From Bacteroidales bacterium (lineage in GTDB: Bacteria > Bacteroidota > Bacteroidia > Bacteroidales > UBA7960), in NCBI GenBank assembly GCA_007124575.1, contig SLEW01000265.1, positions 1-10,080 of the forward strand: 10,080 nucleotides of DNA, in the 5' to 3' direction. The notes below the pieces were generated by a model, which was not told the DNA's origin, did no database searches, and saw nothing but the letters and a program-made list of their open reading frames with translations. Position numbers and translations under genes: made by a program. Numbering within the stretch: the stretch's first letter is position 1; each line of letters begins with the position of its first letter. Below, in pieces: positions 1 to 8,000 of the stretch.

Positions 1-1519
1 AGATTTTGACCCGGCATCCATAAGGGACAAAGGAAGGAGCATCGTGCTGATTAACAATGGTATCCATGCAGGAGAACCAGCTGGCGTTGATGCCTCGGTA
101 AAATATGCCCTAAACTTGCTGGAAGCCGAAGAAGATATAAACCACGTGTTGGACAATACGGCGATCGCCATCATACCTGTCTTCAACATAGGCGGCTACC
201 TGAATTTGAGCAGGTATCACAGGATGAACCAGGATGGTCCGAAATACAAAGGCAGCCGGAGAAACGCCAGGAACCTGGATCTGAACAGGGACTTTAGTAA
301 ACAGGACTCACAAAATGCCCGCTCTTTTGCAAAGATCTTTCATTACCTGGATCCTGACGTGTTTATCGACACGCACACAACCAACGGTGTGGAACATAAA
401 GAAGTGATGACCCTCATTCCTACCCTGCACAACAGGCTCCATCATGAGCTTGCTGCATTTTTCAGAGAGATGACGGACACCTTGTACCATCGCATGAACA
501 GCGAAACTGAATGGGGCGCCATCCCCTATGTCCACAGACCCGGATTCAGAAATGTACGTAAAGGCATCGCGGCATTTAACGACCATCCTCATTATTCATC
601 CGGCTATGCAGCTCTGTTTAACACACCTGGCTTCATCACAGAAACACAATATGCCAAGCCCTATCCGGAAAGGGTAAAAGCCACCTATGATTTCATCGTT
701 TTCACCGCAGAGTATGCTGCGCAACATGCTAGTCAGATAATAAAATTAAGAGAAAAGGCCGCGGAAAGTACAGCAAGGCAAAGGACCTTTACCCTGGACT
801 GGGACTTAAATATGGAAAATCACGACAGCCTTCTGTTCAGAGGCTATGAAACCGAAGTAAGCCTCTCTCCGCTGACCGGTCGGCAGGTGACCGGGTATAA
901 CCATAATGAGCCATGGGAGGCATACATCCCTTTTTATGACAACTACCTGGCAAGCCTGAAGGTCGAAGCACCCGGCGCCTATATCATTCCACAGGCCTGG
1001 CCGGATATCATTCAAAGGCTTAAGCTTAATGGTGTGGAAGTCAGCTATCTTAAACATGACACTTTACTGGACGTAAAGACTACTTACATCAGGGGATACA
1101 ATGTCAGGCCCGCTACCAGCCAGGGGAGGCAGACCGCAGAAATCACCAGCAAAGAACTTATATCGGGACCCAGGCAATTTTATGCTGGAGATGCCATCAT
1201 AAAGACCAATCAGAGAGCTAATCATTATATCGTGCACATGCTTGAACCAGAAGCTCCGGCCTCTTTCTTCCAGTGGGGATTATTCAATTCTGCCCTGGAA
1301 GATGGCGAAGGATGGTGGATCTACGCTTTTGAAGACTATGCGTATGAGTATCTGCAGGAAGATGACAGCCTTCGCAAAGCTTTTGAGAAAAAGCTTACCC
1401 GCGATGATCATTTTGCTGATGATGCCATCAGTCAACTAAATTTCATCCTGAACCACATCACAAGAGACAAAACTGAAAGAGGCTGGCATCTGTACCCGGT
1501 AGCCCGCTACCCTGAATGA
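1..1519 (+). CDS. M14-family zinc carboxypeptidase-like protein, 5' end missing
   Basis: The frame is open from base 2 to the TGA at 1517-1519, so 505 residues are visible and the N-terminus lies outside the window; the GTG at 44 is internal, not the start. The M14 metallopeptidase signature is seen in order: HAGE (HxxE zinc ligands, bases 65-76), NLDLNRDF (Asn-Arg substrate-binding pair, about 73 residues after the His), DTHTTNG (third zinc ligand His, about 29 residues further on) and ITETQY (candidate catalytic Glu, about 89 residues later). Order and spacing resemble carboxypeptidase A-type enzymes. About 300 residues follow, including a stretch with LEPEAPASFFQWGLFN, a type of segment seen in large Bacteroidota M14 proteins. 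Such enzymes are normally exported and trim peptides in the periplasm or outside the cell; the signal peptide would be in the missing part. Substrate unknown. The family call is strong, activity is inferred. Confidence 0.88.
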   Translation, partial: DFDPASIRDKGRSIVLINNGIHAGEPAGVDASVKYALNLLEAEEDINHVLDNTAIAIIPVFNIGGYLNLSRYHRMNQDGPKYKGSRRNARNLDLNRDFSKQDSQNARSFAKIFHYLDPDVFIDTHTTNGVEHKEVMTLIPTLHNRLHHELAAFFREMTDTLYHRMNSETEWGAIPYVHRPGFRNVRKGIAAFNDHPHYSSGYAALFNTPGFITETQYAKPYPERVKATYDFIVFTAEYAAQHASQIIKLREKAAESTARQRTFTLDWDLNMENHDSLLFRGYETEVSLSPLTGRQVTGYNHNEPWEAYIPFYDNYLASLKVEAPGAYIIPQAWPDIIQRLKLNGVEVSYLKHDTLLDVKTTYIRGYNVRPATSQGRQTAEITSKELISGPRQFYAGDAIIKTNQRANHYIVHMLEPEAPASFFQWGLFNSALEDGEGWWIYAFEDYAYEYLQEDDSLRKAFEKKLTRDDHFADDAISQLNFILNHITRDKTERGWHLYPVARYPE

Positions 1520-1566
1520 GTTCAACAAGGGAATCAGATAGGATTTTCACTTATAGGGGGATGATT

Positions 1567-1587
1567 GTTGGGAGTTGGGAGCGGGAA
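1567..1587. repeat. Short tandem heptamer in the intergenic gap
   Basis: GTTGGGA occurs twice in tandem (1567-1580), followed by the degenerate copy GCGGGAA. It lies in the 127-bp gap between the carboxypeptidase gene and the DUF2147 gene. No clear terminator or TAnnTTTG promoter element is visible in this gap. It may be one of several G-rich intergenic words in this window. Confidence 0.4.
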
Positions 1588-1646
1588 GATGAAATACAGT
1601 AAACGGCAACACGCTTCAAATCAAAAATAAACAAAATTATAAACAG

Positions 1647-2099
1647 ATGAACCAAATTGTATTACTTTCCGTACTTCTTTTCATATCCTCAGTGACTCTT
1701 GCCCAGTCAGACCGGATCAACGGCTACTGGATGACCGAGGATGACCAGTCGCAGGTCGAGATTTATACCGATAACACTGGCACAGTACATGGCAAGATCA
1801 TCTGGCTCGACGAGCCTTACGAAGAGGATGGCACACCAAAGCTGGACGATGAAAATCCTGAACGTGCCTTACGCAGTCAGCCCATTCTGGGCCTGGACGT
1901 CATCGAAGGGTTTACGTACGATGCATCCAACCAGGAATGGATAGGGGGCACCATTTATGACCCCGAGAGCGGTCGGACATATAATGCCTACATGCGCCTG
2001 GAAGATCGCAACACGCTTCGCCTCAGAGGCTATGTGATGGGAATGCGCTTCCTGGGTCGCACCACCTACTGGAACCGCGCTTCCGGGCCACGCGAATAA
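1647..2099 (+). CDS. Exported DUF2147 domain protein
   Basis: A 150-residue protein starting at ATG 1647. Residues 1-19 form a signal peptide (hydrophobic core IVLLSVLLFISSV, likely cleavage after TLA before Q20); no lipobox cysteine is present, so it is probably periplasmic and soluble. The mature part matches the DUF2147 pattern: GYWMTEDDQSQVEIY near the N-terminus, VHGKIIWLDEPY, ILGLDVIEGFTYD, the central WIGGTIYDPESGRTYNAYM and the closing LRLRGYVMGMRFLGRTTYW. Length is normal for the family, whose members are small beta-rich proteins of unknown function. The upstream sequence is A-rich with no strong Shine-Dalgarno, as is common in Bacteroidota. A hairpin directly after the stop suggests it ends its transcript. 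Identity as DUF2147 is confident; the role is unknown. Confidence 0.88.
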   Translation: MNQIVLLSVLLFISSVTLAQSDRINGYWMTEDDQSQVEIYTDNTGTVHGKIIWLDEPYEEDGTPKLDDENPERALRSQPILGLDVIEGFTYDASNQEWIGGTIYDPESGRTYNAYMRLEDRNTLRLRGYVMGMRFLGRTTYWNRASGPRE

Positions 2100-2143
2100 C
2101 CCGGTCCAGGCATCACTACCTGACCGGGAAACTTCGGTTTTGT
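2100..2143 (+). terminator. Probable intrinsic terminator after the DUF2147 gene
   Basis: CCCGGTCCAGG (2100-2110) pairs with CCTGACCGGG (2119-2128), a 10-bp GC-rich stem with one bulged C and an 8-nt loop (CATCACTA). It starts one base after the stop codon. The T-run is imperfect and set back (GGTTTTGTT at about 2136-2143), so termination strength is uncertain. Confidence 0.6.
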
Positions 2144-2321
2144 TGCAGCTTACAAAAGAGGAACACGACAGGCTGAACACTTTTCACGCATTTATTAAGT
2201 ATCTATATAAATAAGCCAGTTTTTAGCTTCTGTATTTCTTTTACTGAATTTTTTATTTATTATTGCAGTAATAATGAACCGCAATAGGATAATCTATCAA
2301 TGATATGATGAATGATTAGCC

Positions 2322-2350
2322 TTGCAGTAGTACCATATCAAATAATCTTG
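2322..2350 (+). promoter_or_regulatory. Candidate Bacteroidota-type promoter for the oxidase gene
   Basis: TTG at 2322-2324 and TAATCTTG at 2343-2350 are separated by 18 bp. The second element differs at one position from the TAnnTTTG -7 consensus. The implied transcript would start near 2357, about 30 nt before ATG 2388. The rest of the 2144-2387 gap is AT-rich, with no gene seen. Confidence 0.42.
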
Positions 2351-2387
2351 AAATCATATAGCAACCAATAACTAAACTTATCACAAC

Positions 2388-3107
2388 ATGGAGAAAACAG
2401 CTACCATCGATTTAAAAAAAGAGCACCAGGTTACCCTGGAAACTCCTCGCTACAAGTATAGTTTCATCGCAAAGATGTTCTTTTTTGGAATGGACCTTAT
2501 CGCAGGAAAAAAGAATAACCTCTCCAAAGCCAAACTCCTTGAGATCTTGGCCAGCATCCCTTACCGTGTATGGGAAATCAGGCACTATCTGAAGCTCACG
2601 AGGAAATTCCGGAACTCGGAAAGAATTAAGGAAGTCAAGAACGTAATTGACTGGGGACGTGATGCGCAGGATAATGAATATACACATCTTCTGGTAATAC
2701 ATGAAAAGATGAAGGAAGACGGCATGAAGGACAAATGGTATTTGAGTCCTTTCGTGACCTTCTTTGCTGTTCTTTCCTATGTGATCATTGCCAAGACCAT
2801 GGCTTTCTTTAACCAGAAAAGGGCCTTCCTGTTTAATGCCGAATTTGAGAATCATGCGGAAGGTGTATATGCCGGGATGGTTAGAGACAACCCCCAGTGG
2901 GAAGAACAGAAGGTTGATAATGAATTCGTAGGGCAATATACCGATGCGGACACCTGGGCCGATGTTTTCAGGCGCATCATGCTTGATGAACGTGACCACA
3001 TGAACCACAGCTTTGAGTTTTGCGGCAAGCCAGATCTGGTACAAAAATACGAAGGCATGCCTGAAGGTTATGAAGACCCCAAACTTGCCACTCCCATAAA
3101 GCCATAA
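2388..3107 (+). CDS. aox: Alternative oxidase family protein, plastid terminal oxidase (PTOX)-like
   Basis: A 239-residue protein starting at ATG 2388. All diiron ligand motifs of the alternative oxidase family are present in order: LEILASIPY (E52; family pattern LETxAxVP), DNEYTHLL (E97, H100; family NExxH), EFENHAEGVY (E154; LEEEA in mitochondrial AOX, ESHAxETY in PTOX) and LDERDHMNH (E201, H204; DExxH). The NEYTHLL, ENHAEGVY and ADVFRRIMLDERDH segments resemble the plastid (PTOX) branch as I remember it more than mitochondrial AOX. A hydrophobic stretch (about 121-142) lies between the second and third motifs, as in this interfacial membrane protein. Family members oxidise quinol and reduce O2 to water without pumping protons, and resist cyanide and NO. 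In Bacteroidota the likely donor would be menaquinol, which is inference. A DMT transporter gene starts 16 bp downstream, suggesting one transcript. The quinol oxidase role is inferred from motifs only. Confidence 0.82.
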   Translation: MEKTATIDLKKEHQVTLETPRYKYSFIAKMFFFGMDLIAGKKNNLSKAKLLEILASIPYRVWEIRHYLKLTRKFRNSERIKEVKNVIDWGRDAQDNEYTHLLVIHEKMKEDGMKDKWYLSPFVTFFAVLSYVIIAKTMAFFNQKRAFLFNAEFENHAEGVYAGMVRDNPQWEEQKVDNEFVGQYTDADTWADVFRRIMLDERDHMNHSFEFCGKPDLVQKYEGMPEGYEDPKLATPIKP

Positions 3108-3123
3108 CCAAAAATCCAGGACC

Positions 3124-4026
3124 TTGCGGTGGTCAAAACAGCTTTTCCTTCTTATTACCGGCTTTGTTCTGCTGTGGAACTCAGGATTCATTGGTGCTGA
3201 GTACGGATTGCCCTATGCAGGACCGTTCACCTTGCTTTTCTGGCGTTATCTTGCCCTGAGCTTGTTGTTGCTAATCTATCTTTACGTGCGAAACAACCTG
3301 CTATGGCCGGGGTGGCGGGTGGCAGGACCGCAAATGTGGATCGGCATACTTTCACATGGTGTATGGCTGGGGTGCGTGCTGATCGCGCTGAACCATGACG
3401 TCCCCGCCGGTGTCGTTGCACTGGTTGTGGCCCTGCAACCTCTTTCAACAGGAGCTTTCTCAGGCTCTGTAACGGGAGAAAAGACTTCAGCACGTAAGTG
3501 GGCAGGCCTGATCATCGGCTTTATAGGAGTCGGCATTACCGTTTCTTTCCGTATCGATTACCAAAGCACCGCATCCGTATTTGGCCATCTCATCCCCCTG
3601 GGCTCCGTGATTGCCATTACCATTGCCAGCCTTTTGCAGCGCAAAATGGATCTGCAAAAGAGTTCGCAACAGATGCCCGTAGACCTGAGACTCCTTTATC
3701 AAAGTGCAGCTACGGCATTGGTAATGATATTGCCGGCATGGTGGGCCGAAAATTTTTCAGCGACATGGCAACCCGCGTTCATCTATACCATGGCATGGCT
3801 CATTTTAGCTGTTTCTCTTGGAGCCTATGCCCTGATGTGGATGCTGCTCAAACGTATGGATGCCACCCGTGTAGCCAGCCTGTTTTACCTTGGCCCCCCT
3901 GTGACCATGTTCATGGCCTGGCTTGCCTTTGGAGATACCCTCATGATCACAGACTTCATCGGACTGTCCATTGTTTTTGCCGGCGTAGTGATCACAAATA
4001 TGAAGTCTTCAGCCCTAACTGAATAG
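3124..4026 (+). CDS. DMT superfamily transporter (EamA type), TTG start
   Basis: A 300-residue, very hydrophobic protein with about ten predicted membrane segments in two tandem EamA repeats (roughly residues 6-140 and 150-292), the usual size and layout of drug/metabolite transporters. The opening LLITGFVLLWNSGFIGAEYG and the LLFWRYLALSLLLL segment fit the first EamA helices, and a GLIIGFIGVGI-like segment closes repeat one. The only workable start is TTG 3124: the frame is closed by a stop at 3097-3099, no ATG lies between, and the next ATG is about 75 residues in and would remove two helices. An AGGA at 3118-3121 is too close to be a good ribosome site. Only 16 bp separate it from the oxidase stop, so co-transcription or translational coupling is likely. 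Substrate (amino acid, metabolite or drug efflux) cannot be told. Confidence 0.87.
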   Translation: MRWSKQLFLLITGFVLLWNSGFIGAEYGLPYAGPFTLLFWRYLALSLLLLIYLYVRNNLLWPGWRVAGPQMWIGILSHGVWLGCVLIALNHDVPAGVVALVVALQPLSTGAFSGSVTGEKTSARKWAGLIIGFIGVGITVSFRIDYQSTASVFGHLIPLGSVIAITIASLLQRKMDLQKSSQQMPVDLRLLYQSAATALVMILPAWWAENFSATWQPAFIYTMAWLILAVSLGAYALMWMLLKRMDATRVASLFYLGPPVTMFMAWLAFGDTLMITDFIGLSIVFAGVVITNMKSSALTE

Positions 4027-4032
4027 TCTGTT

Positions 4033-4044
4033 AGGTTTGAGATT
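4033..4044 (+). repeat. 12-bp direct repeat, left copy
   Basis: AGGTTTGAGATT occurs here, seven bases after the transporter stop codon, and again in the same orientation at 4940-4951, just upstream of the DUF169 start. The two copies bracket the DUF169 gene. Confidence 0.6.
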
Positions 4045-4060
4045 GCGCCCCGGATGCCAG

Positions 4061-4145
4061 GTGCTGAGCGCCGGGTATTGAACGCTGAGCGCCGGGTATT
4101 AAACGCTGAGCGCCGTAAGTTGGACACCGGGCATTAGGCACCGGG
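4061..4145. repeat. 21-bp tandem repeat array with related CACCGGG words
   Basis: GCTGAGCGCC begins at 4063, 4084 and 4105, giving three units of exactly 21 bp; the first two share GCTGAGCGCCGGGTATT and the third diverges after the core. The array continues into CACCGGG at 4125-4131 and 4139-4145 (14-bp spacing). The core is an interrupted palindrome (GCGCT-G-AGCGC in units 2 and 3). It fills the convergent gap between the transporter and DUF169 genes, where a bidirectional terminator might be expected; I see no standard hairpin with a T-run. Confidence 0.8.
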
Positions 4146-4185
4146 TAGCACATCGGCTGGGTTAGTTTTTGAAATGTATGACTCC

Positions 4186-4938
4186 TTATTGCGTATTTAT
4201 ACGCTTACGTACTTTATTCCAATCTTTGGTAATGAGGAAGCTCTCATCCATGTAATTAATCATCTGCACGAAACGTTTAAAGGGAACAGCAAAACTCAGC
4301 GTGCCGGCTGGAACATAAGGCCTGGCAGAAACGTCAAACATGCCAAGCACACCCCTGGGTTCGTCTTTCTTACTTTCCGCCAACGGATACTGAATGATGG
4401 AAGCACAACCTGACCCGAAGGGCGTGATATTACCATGCAAATGGCCTCGGTCATAAGCCGAAAGGGTAAATAGTCCTGACAACACATCCGGCTGGGCAAA
4501 AAACACCACTACTTCAGGCTCATCGCCCTCCTTTAACTTGTCCCAGCGCTTAAAGATAATTTTCGATGCACTGGCCGGCATATATGGCGCATTCTCGAGG
4601 AATTTTTGCACCAGCTCCGGCGACCGGAGATAACGCTCCCCTTCAATGTCATCATTACCACACGATAAAAAGTACTCAAAACCGGGATGAATATCTTTAT
4701 TAAATCCCAGGTAGCGTCTGCCACCACCACATCCGATGGCATCATTATCAAAGGCAAGCGACCGTCCACTGCGCACTTTTGCCAGGTCGCCAATAAAACA
4801 GCTCCAACCCTTTGCAGATTGCATGTGTTCCACATCGTCATCAACCTTGTCGCTATACCAAAATACGAAAGGCAATGGGGCATATCCAAAATATTGATAC
4901 CAGCGATCGAGAAAGTTTTGTTTTAATGTATGATCCAT
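4186..4938 (-). CDS. DUF169 family protein
   Basis: I take ATG 4938 as the start (MDHTLKQNFLDRWYQYFG), giving 250 residues; an in-frame ATG 27 bases upstream adds nine residues of no clear value. Family-typical segments: LPFVFWYS near residue 22, GWSCFIGDLAKVRSG (residues 44-58), GCGGGRRYLGF (69-79), PEVVVFFAQPDVLSGLF (141-157), PFGSGCASI (173-181) and LGMFDVSARPYVP (198-210). Four cysteines (C47, C70, C93, C178) are present; C47, C70 and C178 sit in the conserved-looking blocks and could bind metal or an Fe-S cluster, which is speculation. No signal peptide or membrane segment is visible, so it is probably cytoplasmic. DUF169 (COG2043) has no established biochemical function that I know. It lies about 70 bp downstream of the large secreted protein on the same strand and could be co-transcribed, but flanking repeats suggest it may be an independent cassette. 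Confidence 0.85.
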   Translation of the reverse strand: MDHTLKQNFLDRWYQYFGYAPLPFVFWYSDKVDDDVEHMQSAKGWSCFIGDLAKVRSGRSLAFDNDAIGCGGGRRYLGFNKDIHPGFEYFLSCGNDDIEGERYLRSPELVQKFLENAPYMPASASKIIFKRWDKLKEGDEPEVVVFFAQPDVLSGLFTLSAYDRGHLHGNITPFGSGCASIIQYPLAESKKDEPRGVLGMFDVSARPYVPAGTLSFAVPFKRFVQMINYMDESFLITKDWNKVRKRINTQ

Positions 4939-4939
4939 G

Positions 4940-4951
4940 AGGTTTGAGATT
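4940..4951 (+). repeat. 12-bp direct repeat, right copy
   Basis: AGGTTTGAGATT, identical and in the same orientation as 4033-4044. It begins two bases before the DUF169 ATG (read on the minus strand), so it occupies the place of that gene's ribosome binding site, where no purine-rich Shine-Dalgarno is seen. Confidence 0.6.
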
Positions 4952-4990
4952 TGTGGGAACAGCACCTGGGCTGTCCGGAGTTTGAAGATT

Positions 4991-5002
4991 GGCGCTCAGC
5001 GC
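4991..5002 (-). repeat. Inverted copy of the 21-bp array core
   Basis: GGCGCTCAGCGC is the reverse complement of GCGCTGAGCGCC; its CGCTGAGCGCC portion is identical to the core of array units 2 and 3 at 4083-4114. It sits in the short gap between the DUF169 and phospholipase D-like genes, so the DUF169 gene lies between inverted copies of the same word. Confidence 0.55.
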
Positions 5003-5008
5003 TGGGAG

Positions 5009-8000
5009 CTACCTGATCACTGAAATTGTTCGCGATGCCGACTGCCCACGGGCGGTGACCAGACGAAGTATGTACACACCATCCGGATACCCGGAAGCGT
5101 TAAAGTGAACGTCATGAGTGCCCGGGCCGGCTTGGTGACCGTTCAGCAGCACTTCACGGCGGCGACCCATCAGGTCATAGACTTCAAGTGTTACCCCTTC
5201 ATCCTTATCTAATGTAAATTGCACGTAGGTGTCATTCCTGAAAGGGTTAGGATAGTTGGTGAGCAGGAAATCATCACCGGCTGTTAAACCAGCAGGCTCT
5301 GTCACCGGAACAGACACATCAAAGTCATCCTCACCGCCGGCCTGCCAGTAACGGGCACCGAACTCCTGGAAGTACTCGTTTACCACACGCTGGCTGTGGA
5401 TGATCAGGGTGTTTTCATCATTGCTGAAGTTGGCATTAGCCGACCAATTGTGCGATCCCGTAATGACACGAGATTTGTAAGTGGTCGCCTCCCCATCAAT
5501 CAAGGCGTATTTGTGATGAAGCAGTCCAAATTCCCCTTGTGGAAAATGATGCACGTCGGCCCAGCCACTCAGGTAGTCCCATTCATTGCCCTGCCCGGAT
5601 ATGGCACCCAAAACACCTCTGACCTTAACGCCCTGGTTGTAACGCTCAAGCATGGTATTGGAAATGGGCCTGCGGGTAATGATGTTCAAAGCCAGATCAA
5701 TGTTTGACTCTGCCTGGCTGAGGCTTCTGTTGATATGTGACTCGGTGTTGGCCTGCGGACTAAAGAATACTTCAACCCTGGTTTCATCATCTCCAACCCA
5801 GAACACAGAAGGATTCACGATCTCTTTGTCGGGGCCGAATTGCGCCTGGGAAGCGTTAAAGCTACCGGAGTCGCCACCCCACATCTGATTGAACTCCAGC
5901 CAATATGCTCTCGCAAGGGCAACATCCTGTATCGCCACCATGTTCTGAAACTGGTCATGGGTTCCCTGATCAGTAGCATTCCATGAACTGGTGATGATCC
6001 ATGATTTTGAAGGGTCTGCATGATGGACATCGATCACCGCAAACTTATTGTGCATCTGCTCATCCCCGATGCTCTGCACGGCATTCACCCCGGCATTGGC
6101 CATCTGGGTGATCAGCGGGTTCTCTGAGCCGGTATGGCCTGAAGCTACTACCCGCACATCCACACCGCGGTTATGTGCGTTGATGATCTCATTGGTCACC
6201 TGGCTGCCAACACTGCCACTCAGGCTATAAAACGCGAATTCAGCTGTCTCTTCGGCCATCTGAATATATTCAATGAGCTTGTCAGCAAAATGGATGTTCT
6301 GATCCGCTTCTCTTATGGTGGCCAACTCATGGGCTACTTCCTTATTAAAAAAGGCGAGAATTTCACCGCTTGTACCTGCGGGCGAAGCAGTAGAAGTGAT
6401 ATAGATAGAAGTGGCACTGGTATCGGCATCAAATGCTGAGCGTAACTGTACCTTATATATGGTAGCTGGATCCAGGTCCGGAATAGTGATGGTATGCCCG
6501 GTTTTGTGCTCCTCATCCACAATGGCTCCCATCTCAAGTTCCGGGGTGGTGCCGTAACGGACCTCAGAATGACCGGCCTGCATGGTTTCCCATTTAAAGG
6601 TGATGGATTCCCCTGAAGCAGAGTATTCATAAGGTGGCGACGTAGTGATCACCGGCCCCGACAAGGTTAATATGTCGTCTGTAAAACGTGGCAACAACTG
6701 GTTATCATTAAGGAAACGGCCGGCAGCACCTGTAATCTCAGTCAGACTGTTTGGGATAGGTGTGCCGGGTATGTTGGTAAAATTGTCTATCCTAACCTGA
6801 CCTTCCCCGGATGGATCAGCCACAGTATAATTAGTGCCTCCCGAAAACATACCACTATCTTCAAACTCCAGGTCTGTTATGCTTACCAGAAAACCTTCAT
6901 AGTTACCGGTATTAAGCTGACTCATAGTAATTTCAAGAGGTATCTGTTCCATGTTCGATTCCGGAAAAACCTCAAAGCCAGTGTCATTAACAAGCTGTAA
7001 AAGGTTGTTGAAATTTCCTAATTCGCCGGTAACTACTATAGAATCCCCGATAACTGCCCCCACAAGCCATTCTTCACGCATGATCTCATCATTATACCAG
7101 GCGATGCCTGCTGTTTCATCCTGGAAATATACAGGACCCGCAAACTGACTGGCAACCGTTACCCAACCTGCAACCGTAACCATTGTTCCCTGGGGCAGTT
7201 CCCGGGCCTCACTGATGGGAATGGGCATGCTGGTATCAAGGGTTTCCGCAACAAGCTGGACCACAAAGGTCTCATTTTCAGGGTCATTTGAGTAAAACGT
7301 CAGCGCAGCCGTGTGCTCACCGGGCTCTTCGTTTTCAAACATGAGATTATAAGTAACTGTTTCGAGAGTCTCTAACGTCACGGGCATCTCAGCATCAAGA
7401 GTAAAACCCTCACCATCTATGTCAAATGAGCTCACCACCAGATCCTGCTCTCCACCATTGCGTATCTGCAGAGAAGCATGAGCCTCCCCGGTAGTTGTGC
7501 CAAAACTGAAAGTACTTCCTGAAATATAAGCTAAGTCATTAATATGAAGAATGAAACTGGGATGCTCTGTGGTCTCGATGTAATCAGTTATAAGCACATC
7601 GTCAATATTAATGCGATTTCCGGCGGTTTTTGTGAATCGTAAACGTACGTTGCCCTCAATGCTTCCCGAAACACTGTATTGTGTCAGATCAGGTGTAAGT
7701 TGCACGGGATCGCCCAGGTCAGACCAGGAGTTGCCAGCATCAACAGAATATTCCACCTGAACCTCTCCCCCGGTATCACTGCTGAAGTCAGCACCATAAA
7801 AAGAAACCTCAACAAGACCATTGGGATAATCGAAATTCATAGCAATATGGCCGTTGCGTATCCTGGCAGCACGGGATCCGTTCTTTTTGTCCAGCGCCGT
7901 GTTTCCTATCAACGCATCATCAAAAAACCACTCCCCTGTTTCCAGATCATCATATCCTGACGCGTAATAAGACTTTTCACCTTGTTCAAAATCTTCAAAA

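Noticed and set aside
44..46. GTG 44 as the true start of the carboxypeptidase
   Set aside because: The same frame stays open to the window edge, and the zinc-binding HxxE lies only seven residues after it, too close to the N-terminus for an M14 domain.
2412..3191. Long open frame of 259 codons on the minus strand
   Set aside because: It is antisense to the oxidase gene, whose frame carries a full set of diiron motifs in the right order; the antisense translation shows no recognisable domain.
3498..4022. Open frame of 174 codons in another plus-strand frame
   Set aside because: It lies inside the transporter gene; its translation is rich in Cys, His and Pro without domain logic, while the transporter frame gives regular membrane helices.
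3885..4127. Minus-strand frame encoding a repeated heptapeptide (RRSAFNT)
   Set aside because: The peptide repeat is just the 21-bp DNA array read in frame, and the rest overlaps the transporter gene in antisense.
4061..4145. CRISPR-like array
   Set aside because: Units are directly tandem with no unique spacers, too short at 21 bp, and no cas gene is nearby.
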